This document shows positions 9,113 to 18,392 of a stretch of 64,000 bases of DNA, piece by piece (position 1 is the stretch's first letter; every line of letters begins with the position of its first letter). The notes below the pieces were generated by a model. It saw only the letters and a list, made by a program, of their open reading frames with translations, did no database searches and was not told where the DNA came from. The translations under genes were made by a program, and so were the position numbers. This stretch comes from Maribacter arcticus (GTDB lineage: Bacteria > Bacteroidota > Bacteroidia > Flavobacteriales > Flavobacteriaceae): positions 62,001 to 126,000 of the forward strand of contig NZ_FUYL01000001.1 in the NCBI RefSeq assembly GCF_900167935.1. Reading direction: 5' to 3'.

Positions 9113-10873
9113 ATGAAAAAGTTTTTTAAATATACAATGTACGTTAGCCTACTAACAGTTGCATTAAGTTTCACCTCATGTCAAGATGAGTTTGAAGAAA
9201 TAAATACTGGTACAGAGCCTCAGGCTATTACCGCAAATTCTTCAACAGCACAATTAATTCAACATACATCGTCTAATGATGGTTCTTTTGATAACATTGT
9301 TGACGGTACAAGTTGTTTTGATATTAAATTTCCATATATAGTTGAGGTAAATGGACTGGAACTTACAATAGATTCTCGTGAAGATATTCATCAAATAGAA
9401 GAAATTTTTGATGCAATTGATGATGATCTTGATTTCTTAGAAATTTTATTTCCGATAACCATTACTGCTGGAGATTTTTCGGAAATCACCATTAATGGAT
9501 TACAAGATTTACGAGAATTGGCTGCTGAATGTAAAGAAGGTGGCGATGATGACGATATTGAATGTATTGATTTTGTGTACCCAATGACCATATTTACATT
9601 CAATGTAAACTTAGAGCAAACTAGTAATGTGATTGTAGAGAGTGATCGCGAATTAAGAATTTTCTTTAAAGACTTAGATGAGAACAAGCTTATTAGTTTT
9701 GACTTTCCTATTTCCTTGAAATTATATGATGACACTACAATTACGGTAGAAAACAATGAGGAATTGGCTAGAGTAATCGAAAATGCAAAGGATGTTTGTG
9801 ATGAAGACGACGACGATGATTACAACGATGATGATTTTAATGAAGCTAGTTTTAATGATAAATTGGTAGAGTGTGTTTGGTTCGTGAAAGAATTTAAAAG
9901 AAATGATATTGACCAGACTGTTCAGTATGTAGATTATATACTGAATTTCAAGGAAGATGGAACAGTAATTACAGGCTTTAGAGGGGCTGCCACCATAGCG
10001 GGCACTTGGAGCACAACGGTTGGGGATGATGGTGCTAAGTTGAACATGGAGTTTGAAACCTCTGTAGATTTTAATTTAGAATGGAATGTTTACGATATTG
10101 GTGATAACAGGATCAAATTATTTAATGGTGAAAGTAACCGTATTATAATGAAACAAATCTGTGAAGAAGATTTGGCTGAGGCTAACCCTGATTCATTAAG
10201 AGAAATTCTTAAGGAATGTAGTTGGGTCATCAAAAAAGTACAACAACAAGGTGAGGAATTAGATAGATTACTAGGGTATGAATTTAATTTTATGGCAGAA
10301 GGTGTTATTACCTTGAGTAATGGTGTAAACATATCAGAAGGTACTTGGGAAATAGCCCTAAATACAGAACAGAAATTGGTTATGGCCATTACGATGGGTG
10401 AAGAACCAGGCGTAAGTTTTGAGTGGCCAATTCGTGAAATGGCTAATAATAGACTGAAATTTGAAGTTGATGAGATAGGGTATGAGCTTGTTATGCAACG
10501 TGTTTGTGATAACAATAATACAGATGGTGACGTTGCCGAAATAAGAAACTTCATGATAGGTGGAGAATGGGTTGTAGCATCTTACGTAGAAGGGGATGTA
10601 AACATGACCGATATGTATGGTGGATATAGTTTAGGATTTATGGCTCAAAATCAAGTTTCTATAATGGAAGGTGGTCAAGCTTTTGGATCTGGACTTTGGA
10701 GAGTACTTAGAAATAGTGATGAAAAACTAAAAGTATACCTCAATTTTGGAGAAAATATGCCTTTTAATGAATTAACCGATGATTGGGATTTTGTTTCTGT
10801 AGTTGATGGAAGAATTGAGTTAAAGGATATCAGTGGAGATGGTACCATTACCACGTTGGTATTAGAAAAGTAA
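9113..10873 (+). CDS. large acidic lipoprotein built from two kinds of internal repeats
   Basis: About 586 residues from the ATG at 9113 (MKKFFKYTMY...), with a lipoprotein signal ending at SFTSC; ten upstream in-frame codons from 9083 are probably not used. Two N-terminal modules of about 80 residues each run between cysteines (CFDIKFPY... and CIDFVYPM...). Each is internally doubled with a [FY]P-beta-strand followed by a DREDI/NNEEL-type helix. An Asp-rich linker (DEDDDDDYNDDD) follows. Then come three about 105-residue lipocalin-like modules, starting CVWFVKEF, CSWVIKKV and GEWVVASY, each with a GTW or GLW strand. It is divergent from the FecI-like sigma gene, suggesting a surface lipoprotein partner of that TonB receptor. 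I do not know a named family. Confidence 0.85.
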   Translation: MKKFFKYTMYVSLLTVALSFTSCQDEFEEINTGTEPQAITANSSTAQLIQHTSSNDGSFDNIVDGTSCFDIKFPYIVEVNGLELTIDSREDIHQIEEIFDAIDDDLDFLEILFPITITAGDFSEITINGLQDLRELAAECKEGGDDDDIECIDFVYPMTIFTFNVNLEQTSNVIVESDRELRIFFKDLDENKLISFDFPISLKLYDDTTITVENNEELARVIENAKDVCDEDDDDDYNDDDFNEASFNDKLVECVWFVKEFKRNDIDQTVQYVDYILNFKEDGTVITGFRGAATIAGTWSTTVGDDGAKLNMEFETSVDFNLEWNVYDIGDNRIKLFNGESNRIIMKQICEEDLAEANPDSLREILKECSWVIKKVQQQGEELDRLLGYEFNFMAEGVITLSNGVNISEGTWEIALNTEQKLVMAITMGEEPGVSFEWPIREMANNRLKFEVDEIGYELVMQRVCDNNNTDGDVAEIRNFMIGGEWVVASYVEGDVNMTDMYGGYSLGFMAQNQVSIMEGGQAFGSGLWRVLRNSDEKLKVYLNFGENMPFNELTDDWDFVSVVDGRIELKDISGDGTITTLVLEK

Positions 10874-10884
10874 AATAAAATTAA

Positions 10885-10998
10885 GGCATCCATAAATATA
10901 CCGTCAACAGTAAAGAGTTGGGCCTCGTTGGCGGTATTGATGGAGGTTTTAGTTCAGGAGTTTATGAAAATGTAATTCCTTTTTTGCCCCACAAGTAA
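10885..10998 (+). pseudogene. short C-terminal coding relic (37 aa)
   Basis: In this gap an open frame without a start codon encodes ...KELGLVGGIDGGFSSGVY... and ends at TAA 10998, directly before a terminator. It looks like the 3' end of a lost gene rather than a free-standing peptide. Family not recognised. Confidence 0.3.
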
Positions 10999-11003
10999 CT
11001 TTA

Positions 11004-11036
11004 GAGCATCCATTTTTTAATGGGTGCTCTTTTGTT
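11004..11036 (+). terminator. intrinsic terminator
   Basis: An 11-bp stem (GAGCATCCATT / AATGGGTGCTC, one G-T pair) with a TTTT loop is followed by TTTTGTTTT. It ends the lipoprotein transcript and/or the relic before ffh. Confidence 0.85.
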
Positions 11037-11081
11037 TTGTATATTTTGGGGTTCTTGCTGCAGAATTAGCATTGATATTAT

Positions 11082-11089
11082 TAAATTTG
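11082..11089 (+). promoter_or_regulatory. TAnnTTTG promoter of ffh
   Basis: TAAATTTG matches the -7 consensus 22 bp before the ffh ATG; a TTG lies 24 bp upstream at 11055-11057, slightly beyond the usual spacing for the -33 box. Confidence 0.5.
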
Positions 11090-11111
11090 TACCCCCTTAA
11101 AAAAGAAAAGA

Positions 11112-12449
11112 ATGTTCGATAATTTAAGCGATAAGCTAGATAAAGCTCTACATGTACTAAAAGGTCATGGTCAGATTACAGAAATTAATGTTGCCGAAAC
11201 TACCAAAGAAGTACGTCGAGCCTTATTAGATGCGGATGTTAACTTTAAAATAGCCAAGGAATTTACCAATAGGGTTAAAGAAAAAGCTTTAGGGCAGAAT
11301 GTTCTAACCACTTTGCAGCCAGGCCAGTTAATGGTCAAAATTGTAAAGGATGAGTTAACACAATTAATGGGTGGTGAATCTGAAGGAATTAATCTTTCGG
11401 ATAATCCTTCTATTATATTGATGTCAGGTTTGCAAGGTTCTGGTAAGACAACCTTTTCAGGTAAGCTTGCGAATTTTTTAAAGACAAAAAAATCTAAAAA
11501 TCCATTGTTGGTCGCTTGTGATGTTTATCGTCCTGCGGCTATTGATCAGTTACATATTGTTGGAGAGCAAATTGGCGTACCGGTTTATTCGGATCGTGAT
11601 AATACCGATCCAGTTTCCATTGCAAAAGCTGGGATAGCAAAAGCAAAGGCAGATGGTTATAATGTTGTAATTATCGATACGGCTGGTCGTTTGGCGGTTG
11701 ATGAAAAAATGATGGCAGAGATATCTGACATTCATAAAGCGATACAGCCTCAAGAAACTTTATTTGTTGTCGATTCGATGACAGGGCAAGATGCTGTTAA
11801 TACAGCTAAAGCTTTTAATGATATTTTGAATTTTGATGGTGTTATCTTAACCAAATTAGATGGTGATACTAGAGGTGGTGCAGCTATATCTATCAAATCG
11901 GTTGTAGATAAACCAATTAAATTCATTGGTACTGGTGAAAAGATGGAGGCGATTGATGTCTTCTACCCATCACGTATGGCAGATCGTATCTTGGGTATGG
12001 GTGATGTTATCTCACTTGTAGAGAGAGCACAAGAGCAGTTTGATGAGGAGGAAGCTAGAAAGATTCAGAAGAAAATCGCCAAAAATAAATTCGGATTCGA
12101 TGATTTCCTGAGCCAAATTCAACAGATCAAGAAAATGGGTAATATGAAGGATCTTATGGGTATGATACCTGGTGCAGGTAAAGCTCTAAAAGGTTTGGAT
12201 ATTGATGACGATGCTTTTAAGCATATTGAGGCAATAATTTATTCTATGACTCCTGAAGAGCGTTCTACGCCTTCAAAATTAGACGCAAGTAGAAAAAAGA
12301 GAATTGCTAAGGGTGCCGGTAGAGAAGTGCAAGAAATAAACCAATTATTAAAGCAGTTCGACCAAATGAGCAAAATGATGAAAATGATGCAAGGTGGTGG
12401 CGGTAAGAAGATGATGCAGATGATGGGCGCCATGAAAGGAATGAAATAG
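11112..12449 (+). CDS. ffh: signal recognition particle GTPase
   Basis: The 445-residue protein subunit of SRP, which binds 4.5S RNA and signal sequences and docks on FtsY. N-domain helices cover residues 1-90. The G domain has the P-loop GLQGSGKTTFSGKLA near residue 105, DTAGR near 190 and TKLDGDTRGGAA near 250. The Met-rich M domain runs from about 300 and ends in MMKMMQGGGGKKMMQMMGAMKGMK-like low-complexity sequence, broken here only by glycines. Length is normal. It is followed 33 bp later by folD on the same strand and is likely cotranscribed with it. Confidence 0.98.
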   Translation: MFDNLSDKLDKALHVLKGHGQITEINVAETTKEVRRALLDADVNFKIAKEFTNRVKEKALGQNVLTTLQPGQLMVKIVKDELTQLMGGESEGINLSDNPSIILMSGLQGSGKTTFSGKLANFLKTKKSKNPLLVACDVYRPAAIDQLHIVGEQIGVPVYSDRDNTDPVSIAKAGIAKAKADGYNVVIIDTAGRLAVDEKMMAEISDIHKAIQPQETLFVVDSMTGQDAVNTAKAFNDILNFDGVILTKLDGDTRGGAAISIKSVVDKPIKFIGTGEKMEAIDVFYPSRMADRILGMGDVISLVERAQEQFDEEEARKIQKKIAKNKFGFDDFLSQIQQIKKMGNMKDLMGMIPGAGKALKGLDIDDDAFKHIEAIIYSMTPEERSTPSKLDASRKKRIAKGAGREVQEINQLLKQFDQMSKMMKMMQGGGGKKMMQMMGAMKGMK

Positions 12450-12482
12450 TAAACGAGCAACACTAACTTAAAAGAGACGGAT

Positions 12483-13367
12483 ATGGAATTATTGGATGGT
12501 AAAAAAGTATCCAATCAGATAAAAGAAGAAATCAAGGCTGAGGTTGCCAAGATGAGAGAAAGAGGTGAAAAAGTACCTCACCTAGCTGCAATCATCGTAG
12601 GTAATGATGGTGCGAGTTTAACTTATGTAGGTAGTAAAGTGCGTTCTTGTGAGCGTATTGGTTTCGAGTCTACTCTTATACAAATGCCTAGTACGACTTC
12701 TGAGCAAGAGTTATTGAAAAAGATAAAAGAATTGAACCTTGATGATGATATCGACGGTTTTATTGTTCAGTTGCCTTTACCAGAGCAAATAGATACGCAA
12801 AAGGTAATTATGGCCGTAGATCCAGATAAGGACGTAGATGGTTTTCACCCTACCAATTTTGGTAAAATGGCTTTAGATATGAGTACCTTTATACCAGCGA
12901 CTCCTTTTGGTATTCTAGAATTATTGGAGCGTTATAAGGTTGATACCAAAGGTAAGCATACGGTTGTTATTGGTCGTAGTCATATTGTAGGTAGACCAAT
13001 GAGTATTTTAATGGGTAGAAAAGGTTGGCCAGGAAATTCTACGGTTACCTTAACACATAGTCACACCAAAAATATAACTCAAATTATTTCACAGGCAGAT
13101 ATTGTAATATCTGCTTTGGGTGTTCCAAATTTTCTTAAAGCAGAAATGGTGAAAGATGATGCGGTGGTTATCGATGTAGGTATCACAAGAGTGCCAGACG
13201 AAACAAAAGAAAAAGGGTATTACATTACAGGAGATGTTGATTTTGAGAATGTAAGTAAAAAAGCATCTTTTATTACCCCCGTTCCTGGTGGGGTTGGTCC
13301 TATGACTATAGCGATGTTGTTGAAAAATACATTACTGGCACGTGAAAGACACAGAAGTAGAAACTAA
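12483..13367 (+). CDS. folD: methylenetetrahydrofolate dehydrogenase / methenyltetrahydrofolate cyclohydrolase
   Basis: A 294-residue bifunctional enzyme of one-carbon metabolism, oxidising 5,10-methylene-THF with NADP and hydrolysing 5,10-methenyl-THF. The catalytic-site segment YVGSKVRSCERIGF carries the family Tyr and Lys. GFIVQLPLPEQ is the family signature, GRSHIVGRPMSILM the NADP-binding loop, and PVPGGVGPMTIAMLLKNT the C-terminal signature. It lies just behind ffh and is closed by a hairpin terminator. Ordinary in every respect. Confidence 0.98.
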   Translation: MELLDGKKVSNQIKEEIKAEVAKMRERGEKVPHLAAIIVGNDGASLTYVGSKVRSCERIGFESTLIQMPSTTSEQELLKKIKELNLDDDIDGFIVQLPLPEQIDTQKVIMAVDPDKDVDGFHPTNFGKMALDMSTFIPATPFGILELLERYKVDTKGKHTVVIGRSHIVGRPMSILMGRKGWPGNSTVTLTHSHTKNITQIISQADIVISALGVPNFLKAEMVKDDAVVIDVGITRVPDETKEKGYYITGDVDFENVSKKASFITPVPGGVGPMTIAMLLKNTLLARERHRSRN

Positions 13368-13392
13368 TAATTTGTAAATTACAATAAAAAAA

Positions 13393-13418
13393 TCCGATAA
13401 GTATTGTCGGTTTTTTTT
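13393..13418 (+). terminator. intrinsic terminator after folD
   Basis: CCGATA / TTGTCGG stem with a short loop is followed by eight T residues, 25 bp after the folD stop. Confidence 0.8.
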
Positions 13419-13464
13419 ATACTATATGTCTTTTGATGAATCATTAGACTCTTATCATTTTCTT

Positions 13465-13626
13465 TTAATCTTGAATTTCATGATGCAATGAGGTATTCAT
13501 CTGTGTTGCCGTTGTTGTAGAATCATTAGGTTTTATAATGTCTATATCATTACTGTCATCGTAATCACAACTAGATATTAAAGTAACAGCGCAAAGAATG
13601 AGGAAACTAATAATAATGTTTTTCAC
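13465..13626 (-). CDS. small lipoprotein (53 aa, GTG start)
   Basis: On the minus strand a GTG at 13626 opens a 53-residue frame. It has a complete lipoprotein signal: two lysines or polar residues, a hydrophobic stretch IIISFLILCAVTLI, then the lipobox ISSC at Cys 20, followed by an acidic DYDDSND region. The mature part has only 34 residues. The signal layout makes a real gene likely despite the size. It is similar in plan to the 74-residue lipoprotein at 38269-38493. It is convergent to folD and divergent from the histidine kinase. Function unknown. Confidence 0.55.
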   Translation of the reverse strand: MKNIIISFLILCAVTLISSCDYDDSNDIDIIKPNDSTTTATQMNTSLHHEIQD

Positions 13627-13920
13627 AACTTTTTAATTTTAGTATTAAGGTTTATTGCTCTGTTATTAAAACGTTTAGAAATTAAAAATGGTATTCTTAA
13701 ATGGTTCAATACTATAGTATTGAACTCAATTATCATATAAAAGTTTGTTTAATGGTGATGTGCAGGAATAATGTCAAATAGTTACGAAGATGATAAATCA
13801 TAATTTTCAATATAAGCTGTCAATTTTTTTTGACTAAGTTTATTATCTATTACTAATTTTAGTCTCTAAAATTAGCATAACCTTGCTAATTCAAATTTTT
13901 GAATCTGATCAACAGTATAT

Positions 13921-14970
13921 ATGAAACAACACTTTTTTGATTCTTCAGTTGACATGCTTTGTATTGCGAATTACGAGGGTTATTTCGTAGAAGTAAATCC
14001 CGCATTTATGAATTTATTGGGGTTCTCAAGAGAGGAATTAATGTCTAAAAAAATTAATGATTTTGTTTTTGATCACGACAAAGATTCAACACAAGAAATT
14101 AGAGAGGGTATTCATAAAAATGAAAAACTCATAAATTTTCAAAATAGGTATGTCAGCAAGCTTGGCGAAATAGTGTGGTTGTCTTGGAGTGCTGTTCCTG
14201 TTGATACAGAAAAATTGGTTTACGCCATTGCTAGAGATATTACAGATGAAATGAATCTTAAAAATGAACGTATACTTGAACTCACTAAACTAAAAAGTGT
14301 TAATGAAGACCTTATTCGATTAAACTATACAACTTCACATGATTTAAGAGCCCCAATTAATAATTTAATCTCTCTTTTTAATGTTCTAGATTATTCAGTT
14401 ATTAAGGATGAAGATACGATGCAAATTTTGCGTTATATGGAAGTTTCTGCAAAAGATGTAAAGGAGTCATTAGAAAGTTATTTGAATTTAATTGAAAGTG
14501 CAAGTAAAGGGTTACATAGTTTTACTGAAGTGTTTTTTGATAACATTTTAGCGAAAACTAGAAGTACTTTAAGTGCTATCATAAAAAGCTCTCAGTCTCA
14601 AATCGATTTCGACTTTTCAAATTGCGAAAGTGCTTATTTTGATAATGCATATATGGAAAGTATTTTTTTAAACTTGATGACGAATTCTATTAAATATACA
14701 ATACCGGGTAGTCCTCCTAAAATGGAAATAAGAACTGAAATTCAAGATGGTAAGAAGGTCTTACTGTTTAAGGATTATGGGCAAGGCTTTGACATGGAAA
14801 AGAATGGTGATAAGATTTTCGGATTAAATCAACGTTTTAACGATACGCAAGAAGGTAAAGGTGTTGGTTTGTATTTAATTCAAAATCAAATTAATAGTTT
14901 AGGTGGTGCAATATCTGTAGAAAGTGAACCTAACAAAGGAGCTACTTTTAGTGTTGTGTTTCCTGCATGA
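13921..14970 (+). CDS. PAS-domain sensor histidine kinase (soluble, orphan)
   Basis: A 349-residue protein without membrane helices. The PAS domain covers about residues 5-120 (FDSSVDMLCIANYEGYFVEV... and WLSWSAVPV). The HisKA dimerisation helix has the phospho-acceptor His 140 in TSHDLRAPINN. The HATPase_c domain has the N box NLMTNSIKY, G1 DYGQGFDM and G2 GKGVGLYLIQNQ, ending with the usual VESEPNKGATFSVVFPA tail. No response regulator gene is adjacent. The nearest receiver-type gene in the window (44148-44541) is broken. Signal and target are unknown. The upstream 290 bp contain no other gene. Confidence 0.92.
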   Translation: MKQHFFDSSVDMLCIANYEGYFVEVNPAFMNLLGFSREELMSKKINDFVFDHDKDSTQEIREGIHKNEKLINFQNRYVSKLGEIVWLSWSAVPVDTEKLVYAIARDITDEMNLKNERILELTKLKSVNEDLIRLNYTTSHDLRAPINNLISLFNVLDYSVIKDEDTMQILRYMEVSAKDVKESLESYLNLIESASKGLHSFTEVFFDNILAKTRSTLSAIIKSSQSQIDFDFSNCESAYFDNAYMESIFLNLMTNSIKYTIPGSPPKMEIRTEIQDGKKVLLFKDYGQGFDMEKNGDKIFGLNQRFNDTQEGKGVGLYLIQNQINSLGGAISVESEPNKGATFSVVFPA

Positions 14971-15077
14971 TGATTTTTTTGTTTATATATAAGTATTGCT
15001 AAAAAATTAATTTTTCAATTCAATCTTCGCTATAGTGTTTTCATTAATTATCTTTAATGTTATAATCAACATCCACC

Positions 15078-16808
15078 ATGAAAAAACAAATATTTGCCAT
15101 CGTACTTCTGTTTGGTCTTTTAGTTAGTTGTGAAAAGGTAGTTAAACCAGTTCATGATATAAAAGTCATATTCGATGAAAGTTTAAGCGATACCCTGTTA
15201 GATGGTAGATTGTTGTTAATGTTATCTACAGATGATAGTGATGAACCTCGTTTTCAAATAAACGACGGTTTAAATACTCAAATTATTTTTGGAGTTAACG
15301 TAAATGATTGGGCACCAAATACGCCAATTACAATTGACGCTTCAGTATTTGGATACCCTTATTCAAGTTTAAAAGAAATTCCACCTGGCGAATATAATGT
15401 GCAAGCCCTTTTAAATGTGTATGAAACTTTTGATTTGGCTACAGGGCAAACTGTAAAATTGCCAATGGATAATGGTGAAGGGCAGCAGTGGCAGCGTTCA
15501 CCGGGCAATTTATATAGTACTCCGTTTAAGATTAGAATTGCGAGTAATGGTATTCAGAATGTGTCGGTCACTTTAGATCAAGAAATACCACCTATCGAGG
15601 AGGCAAAAGATACAGAGTGGATTAAACATATAAAAGTAAAGTCAGAAAAATTATCTGAATTTTGGGGACGTGATACTTATTTAGGAGCTCATGTTTTACT
15701 TCCAAAAGGATTTGATGAGCATCCAGAAGCTAAATATCCACTAATGGTTTTTCATGGTCATTTTCCATCCGATTTTGGAGGATTCAGAACTACTCCGCCA
15801 GACCCTAAAATGAAACCTGAGTTTTCAGAGCGGTTTAATTTAGAAGGGTACAATGTTATTGAGCAACAAGAAGCATACGATTTTTATAAACGATGGAATG
15901 AGCTAGATTTTCCTCGTTTCATTATAATTGAAATTCAACATCCAACACCATATTATGACGATTCTTATGCTGTAAATTCGGCAAGTCAAGGTCCTTATGG
16001 CGATGCGATTACATATGAGTTGATTCCCGAAATAGAAAAACAATTTAGAGGAATGGGTGAAGGTTGGTCACGTTTCTTGTATGGAGGATCTACGGGTGGT
16101 TGGGAAGCCTTAGCGGTACAGGTTAACTATCCAGAAGAATACAATGGTTGTTTCGCCGCTTGTCCTGACCCTATCGATTTTAGGGCTTATGCATTAACGA
16201 ATATATATGATGATGAAAACGCCTATTATTACCCTAGTGCTCATAAGAAACTAGAGGTGCCTTCGCATCGTAATTACTTAGGTCAAATACAATCTACATT
16301 AAGGCAGGGTAACCATTTAGAATTGGTTTTAGGAGATAAGTCGAGATCGGGCCAACAATGGGATATTTGGGAAGCAACGTATTCGCCACAAGGTGATGAT
16401 GGCTACCCATTAAGAATATGGGATAAAAAGACAGGTAAGATAAACCATAAAGTTGCCGAATATTGGAAAGAGAATTTTGATTTACGATACATTTTAGAAC
16501 GCGATTGGGATAAACTGGGTGACAATCTAAAAGGTAAAATTCATATTTACTGTGGTGACATGGATAATTACTATTTGAACAATGCGGTGTATCTAATGGA
16601 AGATTTTCTGGAAAGTACCACTGAGCCCTATTATGAAGGTGAAGTTTTATATGGTGACCGAGCAGAACACTGCTGGAACGGAGATCCAGAGTTACCAAAT
16701 GCTATAACTCGTTTACGATATAATAGTATGTACGTACCTAAGATTATGGAACGTATCGCGACAAGCGCCCCGGAAGGGGCTGACTTAACGAGCTGGAGGT
16801 ATGAGTAA
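15078..16808 (+). CDS. lipoprotein alpha/beta-hydrolase (esterase-D-like)
   Basis: A 576-residue lipoprotein with lipobox LLVSC (Cys 18). Residues 20-180 form a beta-rich N-terminal domain. The C-terminal part is an alpha/beta hydrolase of the putative-esterase type: a strand with oxyanion residues (PLMVFHGHF), nucleophile elbow YGGSTGGWEA (Ser near residue 337) and a late His in AEHCWNGD. Asp in GDMDNYY is a candidate acid. It probably hydrolyses an ester outside the cytoplasmic membrane; the substrate is unknown. An aldo/keto reductase follows 52 bp later on the same strand, suggesting joint use of a sugar- or aromatic-ester substrate, but this is only context. Confidence 0.82.
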   Translation: MKKQIFAIVLLFGLLVSCEKVVKPVHDIKVIFDESLSDTLLDGRLLLMLSTDDSDEPRFQINDGLNTQIIFGVNVNDWAPNTPITIDASVFGYPYSSLKEIPPGEYNVQALLNVYETFDLATGQTVKLPMDNGEGQQWQRSPGNLYSTPFKIRIASNGIQNVSVTLDQEIPPIEEAKDTEWIKHIKVKSEKLSEFWGRDTYLGAHVLLPKGFDEHPEAKYPLMVFHGHFPSDFGGFRTTPPDPKMKPEFSERFNLEGYNVIEQQEAYDFYKRWNELDFPRFIIIEIQHPTPYYDDSYAVNSASQGPYGDAITYELIPEIEKQFRGMGEGWSRFLYGGSTGGWEALAVQVNYPEEYNGCFAACPDPIDFRAYALTNIYDDENAYYYPSAHKKLEVPSHRNYLGQIQSTLRQGNHLELVLGDKSRSGQQWDIWEATYSPQGDDGYPLRIWDKKTGKINHKVAEYWKENFDLRYILERDWDKLGDNLKGKIHIYCGDMDNYYLNNAVYLMEDFLESTTEPYYEGEVLYGDRAEHCWNGDPELPNAITRLRYNSMYVPKIMERIATSAPEGADLTSWRYE

Positions 16809-16860
16809 TATTAGTAGGTAATAAGATTAAAGTAGTTAATTATAGAATTCAAATTAAAAT

Positions 16861-17832
16861 ATGAAGTATAGAAGATTCGGTAGAACCGATTGGCAAGTAA
16901 GTGAAGTAGGTTATGGAATGTGGGGCATGGCAGGTTGGACGGCCAGTGATGATGAGCAGTCAGCAAAGTCATTAGATTTAGCTGTTGAAAACGGAGTTAA
17001 TTTTTTCGATACCGCTTGGGGTTACGGTGAAGGCCATAGTGAAGAATTGTTAGGGGAGTTGGTAAAAAGACACCCTTCAAAAAAAATCTATACCGCTAGT
17101 AAAATACCACCTAAAAATTTTCAGTGGCCTGCAAAGCCAGAATATAAATTTGAAGATTCTTATCCAACAGCGCATATTATGGATTATACCCATAAAACTT
17201 TGAAGAATTTAGGATTGGAACAATTAGATCTTATGCAATTTCACACATGGGATGATGTTTGGAGCGATAGAGAAGAGTGGCAACGTGCTATTGAAGATTT
17301 AAAGACTTCTGGTAAGATTTCCGCAATGGGTATTAGTATGAATCGTTGGGAGCCAGAAAATGGAATTAAAGCATTAAAAACCGGACTCTTAGATGCGGTT
17401 CAGGTAATTTATAACATATTTGACCAAGCACCGGTTGACACGCTGTTTCCTTTATGTAAAGAGATGGATATTGCTACTATAGCACGCGTGCCTTTTGATG
17501 AAGGTACACTGACTGGTACTATGACAAAGGAGACTACTTTTCCTGAAGGCGATTGGAGAGGAACTTATTTTGTGCCTGAAAATTTAATTTCTTCGGTAGA
17601 ACATGCAGATGCCTTAAGACCATTAATTCCTGAAGGGATGACCATGGCAGAAATGGCACTTCGTTTTATCTTAATGAACGATAATGTGAGCACGACAATA
17701 CCTGGTATGCGTAAGCAACGTAATGTACTAGCTAACACAGCAACAAGTGATGGAAATGGTTTGTCTGCTAAATTATATGAAGAATTAAAAAAGCATAGAT
17801 GGGATAGAGTGCCTACTTCATGGTCTCAATAA
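16861..17832 (+). CDS. aldo/keto reductase
   Basis: A 323-residue NADPH-dependent oxidoreductase with a TIM-barrel fold. The catalytic tetrad can be placed: Asp 50 and Tyr 55 in FFDTAWGYGEGH, Lys 81 in ASKIPP and His 128 in MQFHTWDD. The C-terminal cofactor region STTIPGMRKQRNVLAN is present. Length is normal for the family. It is downstream of the lipoprotein esterase and is closed by a strong terminator. Substrate not predictable from sequence. Confidence 0.93.
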   Translation: MKYRRFGRTDWQVSEVGYGMWGMAGWTASDDEQSAKSLDLAVENGVNFFDTAWGYGEGHSEELLGELVKRHPSKKIYTASKIPPKNFQWPAKPEYKFEDSYPTAHIMDYTHKTLKNLGLEQLDLMQFHTWDDVWSDREEWQRAIEDLKTSGKISAMGISMNRWEPENGIKALKTGLLDAVQVIYNIFDQAPVDTLFPLCKEMDIATIARVPFDEGTLTGTMTKETTFPEGDWRGTYFVPENLISSVEHADALRPLIPEGMTMAEMALRFILMNDNVSTTIPGMRKQRNVLANTATSDGNGLSAKLYEELKKHRWDRVPTSWSQ

Positions 17833-17860
17833 TTCCTTTAAATAAATATTCATTTAATTT

Positions 17861-17897
17861 AAAAACCATCAACCCTATAGTAGAGTTGATGGTTTTT
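17861..17897. terminator. bidirectional intrinsic terminator
   Basis: A long perfect stem (AAACCATCAAC / GTTGATGGTTT) with a ten-base loop has A-rich and T-rich flanks. It separates the aldo/keto reductase from the convergent glyoxalase-fold gene. Confidence 0.88.
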
Positions 17898-17948
17898 AGT
17901 TATTAGGGTGTCGTAAACTATATAGCGGGCAATAGAAACTTGCTTAAA

Positions 17949-18374
17949 TTATTTAGCAAATAACTGACTTATATCTTTAAATGCTTTGAATTCTAATGCA
18001 TTACCAGCTGGGTCATAAAAGAACATGGTCGCTTGTTCGCCAACCTTTCCTTTAAAACGTACGTACGGTTCAATAACGAACTTTACATTTTTCGATTTTA
18101 GTTCTTCAGAAAAGCTTTGAAATGTATCCCACGGTAAAACCACGCCGTAATGTGGTACAGGAACATCATGCCCATCAACAGGGTTATGATGTATACTTTC
18201 TACTTCTGACTTTGGCTTGTAATGTATCACCAATTGATGACCGAAGAGATTAAAATCGACCCAATGGTCGCTACTACGACCTTCTTCGCAATTAAGAATC
18301 TCTCGATAAAATGTTCTGCATTCTGCCAAATTATGAACTGGTATGGCAATGTGAAATGGAGTTACGTTTTGCAT
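17949..18374 (-). CDS. VOC (glyoxalase/bleomycin resistance) family protein
   Basis: A 141-residue protein from the ATG at 18374; a GTG two codons upstream is in frame. It has two beta-alpha-beta-beta-beta modules. The first strand carries FHIAIPV, and the second half ends in [16 protein letters not shown], the typical VOC metal-site strand with Glu. Other candidate metal ligands are the histidines of FGHQLVIH and PHYGVVL. It is a metal-dependent dioxygenase or isomerase fold; the reaction is unknown. It lies 18 bp downstream of the alpha/beta hydrolase on the same strand and is probably cotranscribed. Confidence 0.88.
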   Translation of the reverse strand: MQNVTPFHIAIPVHNLAECRTFYREILNCEEGRSSDHWVDFNLFGHQLVIHYKPKSEVESIHHNPVDGHDVPVPHYGVVLPWDTFQSFSEELKSKNVKFVIEPYVRFKGKVGEQATMFFYDPAGNALEFKAFKDISQLFAK

Positions 18375-18392
18375 AATCACTTATTTATATTA

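Noticed and set aside
9391-9756. 121-residue minus-strand ORF, rich in Ser/Ile/Lys
   Set aside because: Antisense of the acidic repeat region of the lipoprotein; its composition is just the complement of Asp/Glu codons.
16294-16698. 134-residue minus-strand ORF
   Set aside because: Opposite to the well-supported esterase gene; no recognisable domain.
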